Assembly: GCA_024280675.1 (NCBI GenBank)
Contig: JAJRPT010000101.1
Span: 1 to 10,933, forward strand
Direction: 5' to 3'
Source of the DNA: Bacteroidota bacterium
GTDB lineage: Bacteria; Bacteroidota; Ignavibacteria; Kapaibacteriales; UBA2268
Length of the DNA stretch: 10,933 nt
Shown piece after piece: positions 5,580-10,933 of the stretch; position 1 is the first letter of the stretch, and every line of letters starts with the position of its first letter. The notes under the pieces are model-generated. The model had not been told where the DNA came from, searched no databases, and saw nothing but the letters and a program-made list of their open reading frames with translations. Made by a program: the position numbers and the translations under genes.

Positions 5580-8123
5580 CTAAAAAAGATCATCGAGATC
5601 GTCACCACTGTCGGGCATTTCGCCATGCTTTTGCAAATAATCTTGGACCAGTTCACTTTCTTTTTTCGTGTAGAGCGGGTCGTAGTCGCACATAAAATAG
5701 ACTGCATCCTTTCGGTCTTCGAGAAACTCTTCGAGTGTCTGCCGAACACTGGCACTGCCTTTGATTACAAAAACTTCTTTATCAGAGTTCAGCAACTGAA
5801 CAACGCCACCTTCATTTTTTATCTTAGCTATATTTTCCTCATCAAAAACTTCGAACTCATCTGGAGGAGATGGATTGGCAGAAATATTCAATCTCAAATC
5901 ACATTGCAAACATCGAGATGCCTCGCTTGCTGCTGCTGAGTGAGTGTAACATTGTTCAATAGGCGAGAAGCTCTTCTTTCTAAGTTCCGCGGGATTGAGA
6001 TTGCTATTAATTCTATTTTCTTTGTCAAATCCAGCGATTACACCAATTCTTGGACTTTGTACCACATCCAAACTCTGAGTCCCACGAATCTTACCCTTGC
6101 CACCCAAATATGAATCAATTTCCTCGGCTGCACGCTTTCCCTTGGCAATGGCATCAATGACCGATGATGGGCCCCGCACCATATCACCACCCGCAAAAAG
6201 CCCCCGCACACTTGTCATTGAATGTCCAGCGGTGACCGATATTAAATCAGATTTCTCAATGTTTTTGTCTTCCAGACCAGAAAGAACACCCGTGTCCAAG
6301 GATTGCCCAATGCAAATAATTAACACATCGGCACTCAATGATTTACATAAAGATTTGTCATACTGAGGAGAAAATTTGCCATCGGAATTAAATACACTAG
6401 AGCATTTAATAAGATTTATTTCAATCTCATCAAGCCCAGAAATATTTGAAATACCCCATTTGTTTTCAATTGTAATTCCTTCTTCTAGCCCTTCAGAAAT
6501 TTCTTGTTTATATGCAGGCATTTCATTTTCTTTCTCCAAACAAATTATTTTAGTAGAATCAGCACCTAGTCTCAGAGCAGTACGAGCAGCGTCTGTTGCA
6601 ACATTTCCGCCACCAATCACAATCACATTCTTTCCCAAAAAATACTCATCAGAATATTGCTTCTTCATCGCTTTATTCAAAAATTCTATGCCGTAATAAA
6701 TATTTTCATTCTCAGGAATATCAACTTGCAAATGTTTGCTTTTAGAAAGTCCAGTCGAGAGGTAAACGGCTTGGAAATCGTCCAACAAACCGGTCAATAA
6801 TATATCTTTTCCAATCTCAGTATTCGATTTTACTTCAATCCCACTGTCCAATATTCTTTTCAAGTCTTTGTCCAAAGTCTTATCGTCAAGCCTATAATCT
6901 GGTATTCCATATTTTAGCAAACCGCCCAGATGTTTTTCTTTTTCGTAAACTGTGACACTGTAGCCATTTAGCGAAAGATAAAATGCGGTAGTTAGCCCGG
7001 CAGGTCCTCCACCAACCACAGCAACTTTTTTCCCTGTCGGGGGGTCTGGTGATTCGGATTTAATATCAGAATTACTCATTGCGTAATCTTTTGCTTGGCG
7101 AATACTCACAGAGTCAGAGTTCCCGCCCTCATTTGCCCAGAGATCATTTCGCCGGCAATCGGTCTCACAGGGATGGAAACACATTTTGCCAAGTGAATGG
7201 GGAAAAGACAACTTAGACGCAATCACCTCGGCAGAACGCTGAGGACGACCATCCTTAATCAATCTCAGATAATCTGGAATATCAACATCGGCTGGGCAAT
7301 TTGCTTGACACGGAACAAGCTCCTCTTTGCCACGAAGCCGGGGTTTTCTAATATCTTGGATTGCACCAGTTGGGCAAACCTCGGCACACGCTCCACAAAA
7401 GCGGCAATCGGCATCGCTTAGATGCTCACCTTTGACCGTCCCAATAATAAGCTCGCCATTCTGAACCACAGCACCAAGGGCAAATACATTTCTGAGTTGC
7501 TGACAAGCCCTGACGCACCGCCCACATGAGATACATAAATTATAATCACGCATGAAAAGATTTGCGTCGGCGATTCTTTCCATTTTGGGATGAACGAATT
7601 TTGGTGTTTCGGCTGCAATCCCTACAAAATCACTCACCCTCATAAACTCACAATCAGAACTTATCTCACAACAAATATCGCCCGTCACATTCCCGCTCGT
7701 ACAAGCCGATTCGGTCATGGGGCAACCCGCTCTTTGGGCACAAGTGAGGCAACAATGAGGATGGTGGGCAACTGTGGGCAGGAAATTCTTTTGTCTAATA
7801 CTCTTTAATTCATCAGATTTGGTATTGATTATCATTCCATCTTGAACCCTAACATCACAGGCAGAAACAGCTCCATCATATCCAGAAATTTCTACTTTGC
7901 AAAGCCCACAAGACTGGACATCTTGAATGCTAGAATCTTTGTCATTTTGATATATTTTTGTGCCTTGGTAGATTTCGTCCGAAAGTTCCAAGGAATTGAA
8001 AGGTTCTAAATCAGGATGAGAACAGAGCGAAGGGATGTAAATTTCAAGCGTACGAGCCACATCAAGAACTGAGATTTGCTCTTCGACATTATAATTATTG
8101 CCATTTATTGTTATATTAATCAT
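5580..8123 (-). CDS. NAD(P)H:ferredoxin oxidoreductase-like iron-sulfur flavoprotein (NuoG-like N-terminus plus GltD-like core)
   Basis: 847 aa. Domains in order: a [2Fe-2S] plant-type/NuoG-like domain (Cys34, Cys72, Cys75, Cys89); a NuoG His-Cys3 site (His121, Cys125, Cys128, Cys134); two classic [4Fe-4S] motifs (Cys197/200/203/207 and Cys240/243/246/250-Pro); a dihydropyrimidine-dehydrogenase/GltD iron-sulfur helical domain (Cys272, Cys276, Cys315, Cys319, Cys323); an FAD site GGGPAG (371-376); an NAD(P) site GGGNVA (504-509); the FAD-closing GLFAGGD (641-647); CLQC (738-741); and a roughly 95-residue C-terminal domain ending DSGDDLDDLF. Cys141, Cys151, Cys152 and Cys158 are extra. Probable role: moving electrons from NAD(P)H to the ferredoxin encoded just upstream, as proposed for BzdV in Azoarcus. 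The many centres also allow bifurcation or several partners. It lies 77 bases after the ferredoxin gene and has no clear Shine-Dalgarno sequence. Confidence 0.88.
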   Translation of the reverse strand: MINITINGNNYNVEEQISVLDVARTLEIYIPSLCSHPDLEPFNSLELSDEIYQGTKIYQNDKDSSIQDVQSCGLCKVEISGYDGAVSACDVRVQDGMIINTKSDELKSIRQKNFLPTVAHHPHCCLTCAQRAGCPMTESACTSGNVTGDICCEISSDCEFMRVSDFVGIAAETPKFVHPKMERIADANLFMRDYNLCISCGRCVRACQQLRNVFALGAVVQNGELIIGTVKGEHLSDADCRFCGACAEVCPTGAIQDIRKPRLRGKEELVPCQANCPADVDIPDYLRLIKDGRPQRSAEVIASKLSFPHSLGKMCFHPCETDCRRNDLWANEGGNSDSVSIRQAKDYAMSNSDIKSESPDPPTGKKVAVVGGGPAGLTTAFYLSLNGYSVTVYEKEKHLGGLLKYGIPDYRLDDKTLDKDLKRILDSGIEVKSNTEIGKDILLTGLLDDFQAVYLSTGLSKSKHLQVDIPENENIYYGIEFLNKAMKKQYSDEYFLGKNVIVIGGGNVATDAARTALRLGADSTKIICLEKENEMPAYKQEISEGLEEGITIENKWGISNISGLDEIEINLIKCSSVFNSDGKFSPQYDKSLCKSLSADVLIICIGQSLDTGVLSGLEDKNIEKSDLISVTAGHSMTSVRGLFAGGDMVRGPSSVIDAIAKGKRAAEEIDSYLGGKGKIRGTQSLDVVQSPRIGVIAGFDKENRINSNLNPAELRKKSFSPIEQCYTHSAAASEASRCLQCDLRLNISANPSPPDEFEVFDEENIAKIKNEGGVVQLLNSDKEVFVIKGSASVRQTLEEFLEDRKDAVYFMCDYDPLYTKKESELVQDYLQKHGEMPDSGDDLDDLF

Positions 8124-8183
8124 CTACTTAAAATATCTTTTAAAAAACATAATAACTCTTTGCAATGACCAACTTCTAACAAA

Positions 8184-8192
8184 ATTATAGCA
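8184..8192 (-). promoter_or_regulatory. Possible internal promoter: extended -10 (TGCTATAAT)
   Basis: The longest gap of the array (8124-8200) contains TGCTATAAT, a perfect extended -10 element for a sigma-70 type polymerase, 60 bases before the flavoprotein start. No good -35 box at 16-18 bases was found, which extended -10 promoters can do without. The gap is AT-rich, so chance occurrence is likely enough to keep confidence low. Confidence 0.25.
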
Positions 8193-8200
8193 TCAGTCTA

Positions 8201-8485
8201 CTACCAAGAGTGGACAATAGCTCCCCTCGGGCAAGCCAGTACACATGGGAGATTATCCGAACCCCCAGCCTTACATTCCGAACAGGAGAAACTTAATTTC
8301 TTTCTTTGTTCTTCTGTAACGGCAGCCATCTCTTCATCTGCCATTGGGTCGAATTCATTGTCCCTTACTTCTAAGACACCGGATGGACAAACGGGCACAC
8401 ACTTCCCACATCCGTCACATTTATCCGTGTTTATTGCAATATAAAATTCACCCGTAGCGTCTTTGTATCCAAAATTTGCAATCAT
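8201..8485 (-). CDS. bzdM: 2[4Fe-4S] ferredoxin of the benzoyl-CoA reductase locus
   Basis: 94 aa with two cluster motifs. The first is Cys23, Cys26, Cys29 and Cys33 followed by Pro. The second is Cys68, Cys71, Cys81 and Cys85 followed by Pro. The nine residues between Cys71 and Cys81 are the insertion typical of the Chromatium (Alvin)-type ferredoxins that serve class I benzoyl-CoA reductases and have very low redox potentials. The 34-residue linker between motifs is long and acidic. It should carry single electrons to the ATPase subunits encoded just upstream and be recharged by the flavoprotein encoded downstream. The gene lies 23 bases after bzdQ, the same place as bzdM in the Azoarcus bzd cluster. 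The start is preceded directly by GGATAATTAT. Two TAG codons stand in tandem at the end (8203-8198). Confidence 0.9.
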   Translation of the reverse strand: MIANFGYKDATGEFYIAINTDKCDGCGKCVPVCPSGVLEVRDNEFDPMADEEMAAVTEEQRKKLSFSCSECKAGGSDNLPCVLACPRGAIVHSW

Positions 8486-8508
8486 ATAATTATCCGATTT
8501 TTGAAAAT

Positions 8509-9387
8509 TTAAGAAGCCTGCTTAGCTCTTTTTTTCTCACATAAGACCTTGCCAAAGAGTGCCGCACCCAGCGCACCAGCTATCTGACTATCGTATTTTG
8601 TTTTCAATGTAGTCAGCCCAAGCTCTTCTTCAATTCTTCTGACAACCCCAACATTCTTTGCGATCCCGCCAGTAATGGCGAAATCTTTCTGAATGTCAAT
8701 TCGCTCCAGTAATGCCACCACACGGTGAGCCATTGCAGAACTGTAGGCGGCAAGCACTTTGTTCTTTGCCCAACCTTTTCTGAGCAAACCAGTGGCTTCC
8801 GACTTTGCAAAAATCACACAAGTAGAGCTAACAGGCTCTGGCTCTTCTTCCACTTGAAAAGAAAGCTCACCAATCTCTTCGATTGGCAAGGAAAGAAGAT
8901 CGGCAAAGACTTCCATCCCACGACCGGTACCAGCCGCACATTTGTCATTCATCAAGAAATTCGTCACTTTTCCTCTTTCGTCCACAGAAATTGCCTTGCA
9001 ATCTTGGCCGCCCATATCGAGCAGTGTGCGAATTGTTGGCCCATACATTAAATGAGCCCCACGAGCGTGGCAGGCAATTTCGGTAATTGATTTATCGGCA
9101 AAAGGAACATTAACCCTACCGTATCCAGTGCCAACAGTGAAGTGAAGGTCGTCGAGCCTCAGCCCAGTGCCATCCATACACCAGTTCATCACATTGACCG
9201 CGCTTTGCGGAGAGTTCGAGCCAGTCCTCATGCTGGCGTAAGCATACAGCTCGCCATCGCACAAAATCACAGCTTGTGAACTAACCGAACCCACATCAAC
9301 CCCGCCAGAGATTGTGGTTGCTTCTTTCCAGTCAATATTTTCATCCTTCCAGTTATATTCTTTCCACCGCCAATATTCTTTAGCCAT
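8509..9387 (-). CDS. bzdQ: Benzoyl-CoA reductase ATPase subunit, BcrA/BzdQ-like
   Basis: 292 aa. A tryptophan-rich N-terminal extension (Trp6, Trp8, Trp13, Trp20) precedes the ASKHA ATPase core, as I recall for BzdQ. Motifs are DVGSVSSQ (31-38), GTGYGR (86-91), DMGGQDCK (124-131), KCAAGTGRG (149-157), SSTCVIFAKSE (187-197) and ITGGIAKN (238-245). Cys150 and Cys190 are the expected ligands of a [4Fe-4S] cluster shared between the two ATPase subunits. In class I benzoyl-CoA reductases the ATPase dimer accepts an electron from ferredoxin and uses ATP hydrolysis to push it onto the catalytic subunits. The length is much shorter than Thauera BcrA and in line with Azoarcus-type subunits. The gene follows bzdP after 69 bases and precedes the ferredoxin by 23. 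The substrate could be a substituted benzoyl-CoA or another aromatic acyl-CoA. Confidence 0.9.
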   Translation of the reverse strand: MAKEYWRWKEYNWKDENIDWKEATTISGGVDVGSVSSQAVILCDGELYAYASMRTGSNSPQSAVNVMNWCMDGTGLRLDDLHFTVGTGYGRVNVPFADKSITEIACHARGAHLMYGPTIRTLLDMGGQDCKAISVDERGKVTNFLMNDKCAAGTGRGMEVFADLLSLPIEEIGELSFQVEEEPEPVSSTCVIFAKSEATGLLRKGWAKNKVLAAYSSAMAHRVVALLERIDIQKDFAITGGIAKNVGVVRRIEEELGLTTLKTKYDSQIAGALGAALFGKVLCEKKRAKQAS

Positions 9388-9392
9388 TTTCT

Positions 9393-9404
9393 TTATTCTC
9401 TTTT
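9393..9404 (-). repeat. 12-base leader element AAAAGAGAATAA (copy at bzdQ)
   Basis: The 12-mer AAAAGAGAATAA ends exactly 5 bases before the bzdQ ATG. The identical 12-mer ends exactly 5 bases before the bzdP ATG. Its AGAG core is a weak Shine-Dalgarno candidate about 10 bases from the start. Confidence 0.45.
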
Positions 9405-9424
9405 AGTTAATACTTCTTTTTCTA

Positions 9425-9447
9425 AAACACTTGCAATAGTAGTGTTT
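9425..9447 (-). other. Small inverted repeat between bzdP and bzdQ
   Basis: AAACACT and AGTGTTT form a perfect 7-base stem around a 9-base loop, starting 9 bases after the bzdP stop. On the transcript it is followed by UUAG, with too few U residues for a good terminator. CTTGCAAT is also repeated at 9430-9437 and 9449-9456 on the plus strand. It could mark an RNA processing or stability site, or be chance in AT-rich sequence. Confidence 0.25.
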
Positions 9448-9456
9448 GCTTGCAAT

Positions 9457-10221
9457 CTATTTGCCAGGTAATAATGCCGCGCCAAAAGCACTCACGTATT
9501 CCGGAGACTCAGGGATTAGAACATCCTTTTCTAAATAATTCTGTATCGAGCGAATAAACCCAACATTATAAGCAACTCCGCCAATAACTGCAATTTCAGT
9601 CTGAAATCCAACTTTTCTCACCATAGAAGAAACCCTTGCCGCAATCGCATCGGTGATTGCTTTTGCAATATCTTTTTTCTCGGTAGAGGAATGCACCAGC
9701 GAAATAACTTCGGATTCGGCAAACACGGCACATTGTGCGTTCATCGGAATCTCCTTATCGGACTCAAGCGAAAGTGGTCCAAAATCTTCAATCGTTAGTT
9801 CCAAAGCACGTGACATCGATTCTACAAAAGCGCCTGAGCCTGCAGCACATTTTTCATTGACCGCAAAATCAACAATTTTACCATTATCATCAAGACGAAT
9901 CCCACGACCTTCCTCGGCCCCCACGTCTATAATTGTACGGACTTCTGGGTGAAGTGTGATCGTGCCTTTTGTCGCCGCAGTTACATCGGTAATGCTATGG
10001 TTTGCAAAGTCAATATCTTTTCGCCCGCTACCAGTCGATGTGATTGAATCTAGGTCATCTTTTGCCAAATCACATTCGGCAAGCACCTCGCCAAGAAGCC
10101 TCAAGGCATTGTCTCTTGCCTCAAAACCTGAATCTGCCATACCTTTTGCAATCAATTCTCCAAATCTGAGTACAACAATATTTATGTTCTTTGCACCCAC
10201 ATCAATTCCAACTGAGATCAT
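9457..10221 (-). CDS. bzdP: Benzoyl-CoA reductase ATPase subunit, BcrD/BzdP-like
   Basis: 254 aa of the same ATPase family, but divergent in the way BcrD is. Phosphate motif 1 reads DVGAKNIN (7-14), where the activators have DxGSxxTK. Phosphate motif 2 reads DVGAEEGRGI (99-108) in place of DIGGQDxK; my recollection of BcrD is a similar DIGAxxGRAI. Cluster Cys125 (KCAAGSG) and Cys164 (QCAVFAES) are kept, as is the adenosine motif IGGVAYN (213-219). It should pair with the 292-aa subunit to form the ATP-hydrolysing, cluster-bridging dimer of the reductase. Gene order and the short length fit BzdP. The gene is 30 bases after the catalytic subunit gene and 69 bases before bzdQ. Which of the two ATPases is catalytically dominant cannot be told from sequence. 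Confidence 0.87.
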   Translation of the reverse strand: MISVGIDVGAKNINIVVLRFGELIAKGMADSGFEARDNALRLLGEVLAECDLAKDDLDSITSTGSGRKDIDFANHSITDVTAATKGTITLHPEVRTIIDVGAEEGRGIRLDDNGKIVDFAVNEKCAAGSGAFVESMSRALELTIEDFGPLSLESDKEIPMNAQCAVFAESEVISLVHSSTEKKDIAKAITDAIAARVSSMVRKVGFQTEIAVIGGVAYNVGFIRSIQNYLEKDVLIPESPEYVSAFGAALLPGK

Positions 10222-10226
10222 AATAC

Positions 10227-10238
10227 TTATTCTCTTTT
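10227..10238 (-). repeat. 12-base leader element AAAAGAGAATAA (copy at bzdP)
   Basis: Identical 12-mer to the one ahead of bzdQ, again ending exactly 5 bases before the ATG. The flanking bases differ (GTATT against AGAAA between element and start), so this is not simply part of a longer duplication in the DNA. Confidence 0.45.
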
Positions 10239-10251
10239 TTGTTATTAATAT

Positions 10252-10933
10252 TTAAACGCTGAGGGTTGAAAGTCCCAAAGTCTCCATAAATGATTCCATC
10301 CGTGACATAGTTTGAGCTTCATCAAATTCACGCTCATCTCCCATATTTCCTTCGTAGGTCATAACCGGATAGCCAGCTTCAATCAGTGCCAACCGGTTTT
10401 CTGCAATTCCCAATGTCAGTCCTTCGCAACCTCTGTTATAATGAAGCATCACCCCATCGACATTCCATTGCTTTGCAATCTTGAGCATCATCTCGCTCTT
10501 CAGATGTGGAGAGTAGAAATGTTGCCATTCTGGTTTAGAGAGATTCCAATCTGCTAAAAGTCTCAATGCCTGATCACGAGTTTCAATCTTAATTCCTTTT
10601 TGCATTGGAGTTTCCCTTGCCCCCCAAGACCCGTCTGGCTTATCTTCAAAAACTCCAATCAGCCCAAAAGTATAGAGCGAACCAATCGACACTGCCCCAA
10701 ATGACTCAAGGTAGCGGAATATTTTCAAGAATCCCCAAGGTGGCTGAGTGTCGGACATAAGCCTGCATACTTCATGTTTGATTGCAGCAATTCCGTTATC
10801 AACCCTCCACACAACCTCGTCATAGAGTTCATCATAGAAGTCTGCAAATTCTCCATCATGCTTTGCAAGAGTACCCAAAACATAGAGCGAATACATTGAT
10901 TTTTCATCCAGTGGTGCAGGCCTAGCCTTGTTC
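10252..10933 (-). CDS. bzdO: Benzoyl-CoA reductase catalytic subunit, BzdO/BcrB-like (5' end beyond window)
   Basis: The frame is open from the window edge, and 227 residues are visible. The first visible residues, KARPAPLDEKSMYSLYVLG, continue in frame past the Met at 10896, so that Met is internal and the true start lies outside. The visible part is the C-terminal half of a 2-hydroxyacyl-CoA dehydratase D-component protein. Landmarks are SIGSLYTFG, the helix WNVDGVMLHYNRGCEG with a likely [4Fe-4S] ligand Cys in NRGCEG, the ENRLALIEAGYPV segment, and TYEGNMGDEREFD near the end. The NRGCEG/YEGNM pairing is characteristic of benzoyl-CoA reductase subunits rather than of HgdA/HgdB. With the following ATPases and ferredoxin it fits the order bzdO-P-Q-M. 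A BzdN gene would be expected immediately upstream. Assignment to BzdO rather than BzdN rests on gene order and recalled motifs. Confidence 0.85.
   Translation of the reverse strand, partial: NKARPAPLDEKSMYSLYVLGTLAKHDGEFADFYDELYDEVVWRVDNGIAAIKHEVCRLMSDTQPPWGFLKIFRYLESFGAVSIGSLYTFGLIGVFEDKPDGSWGARETPMQKGIKIETRDQALRLLADWNLSKPEWQHFYSPHLKSEMMLKIAKQWNVDGVMLHYNRGCEGLTLGIAENRLALIEAGYPVMTYEGNMGDEREFDEAQTMSRMESFMETLGLSTLSV

Noticed and set aside
5318..5755. A 145-aa minus-strand reading from ATG 5755 for the small gene
   Set aside because: Its first 66 residues lie largely in the coding sequence of the flavoprotein in another frame and look like a random basic shadow. The ATG at 5557 just after the flavoprotein stop gives a compact 79-aa protein.
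5580..8123. Part of a class II (Bam) tungsten benzoyl-CoA reductase complex
   Set aside because: NuoG/GltD-like flavoproteins occur near bam genes, but no BamB-type aldehyde:ferredoxin oxidoreductase or heterodisulfide-reductase-like subunit is in view, whereas ATP-driven class I subunits are.
9425..9447. Rho-independent terminator after bzdP
   Set aside because: The 7-base stem has only two G-C pairs and the following U-run is too short; the gene order also argues for read-through into bzdQ.
9653..10255. Two 99-codon plus-strand frames opposite bzdP
   Set aside because: They are Ser/Ala/Pro-rich mirror frames of a conserved ATPase gene, with no recognisable motif.
1..10933. tRNA, rRNA, CRISPR array, insertion sequence or riboswitch
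   Set aside because: Gaps total only a few hundred bases, the largest 77; I saw no cloverleaf, spaced repeats, transposase-like protein or structured leader.

Overview
The window is one minus-strand gene array, read from about 10933 down to 1. It holds ten genes, eight complete and one cut at each edge. Gaps run from a 4-base overlap to 77 bases, there is no convincing terminator, and no plus-strand gene is supported. The content is strictly anaerobic: three ATPases of the BadF/BadG/BcrA/BcrD/HgdC family, two proteins of the benzoyl-CoA reductase / 2-hydroxyacyl-CoA dehydratase family, a low-potential type 2[4Fe-4S] ferredoxin and a large iron-sulfur flavoprotein. By eye the sequence is near 40% GC. 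Shine-Dalgarno sequences are clear only where the start lies inside or against the upstream gene. I read this as an anaerobic bacterium, with an archaeon less likely; the lineage cannot be fixed from this sequence.

Module 1 (10933-8201) matches the gene order bzdO-P-Q-M of the Azoarcus-type class I benzoyl-CoA reductase: the C-terminal half of a catalytic subunit (BzdO-like), two unequal ATPase subunits (254 aa, BcrD/BzdP-like; 292 aa, BcrA/BzdQ-like) and the ferredoxin. The other catalytic subunit (BzdN) would be expected just upstream, outside the window.

Module 2 (8123-5318) is an 847-aa flavoprotein combining a NuoG-like iron-sulfur N-terminus with a GltD-like FAD/NAD(P)H core. It plausibly reduces the ferredoxin (the role proposed for BzdV). 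A 79-aa four-cysteine protein of unknown function follows.

Module 3 (5321-1) starts with a third, HgdC-like ATPase and a complete 414-aa BcrB/HgdB-like subunit. These form a second, apparently single-subunit ATP-driven reductase or dehydratase. They are followed by a fused ADP-forming acyl-CoA synthetase and two tandem ketopantoate-reductase-like dehydrogenases. The genes in this part are tightly coupled (ATGA overlaps and a 1-base gap).

Together the genes suggest NAD(P)H -> flavoprotein -> ferredoxin -> ATP-driven ATPase subunits -> [4Fe-4S] catalytic subunits acting on an acyl-CoA. Module 3 may supply a second substrate route: 2-oxo acid -> 2-hydroxy acid -> 2-hydroxyacyl-CoA -> enoyl-CoA. 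None of the usual lower-pathway genes of benzoyl-CoA degradation (dienoyl-CoA hydratase, hydroxyacyl-CoA dehydrogenase, oxo-acyl-CoA hydrolase) are in view, so the actual substrate is open.
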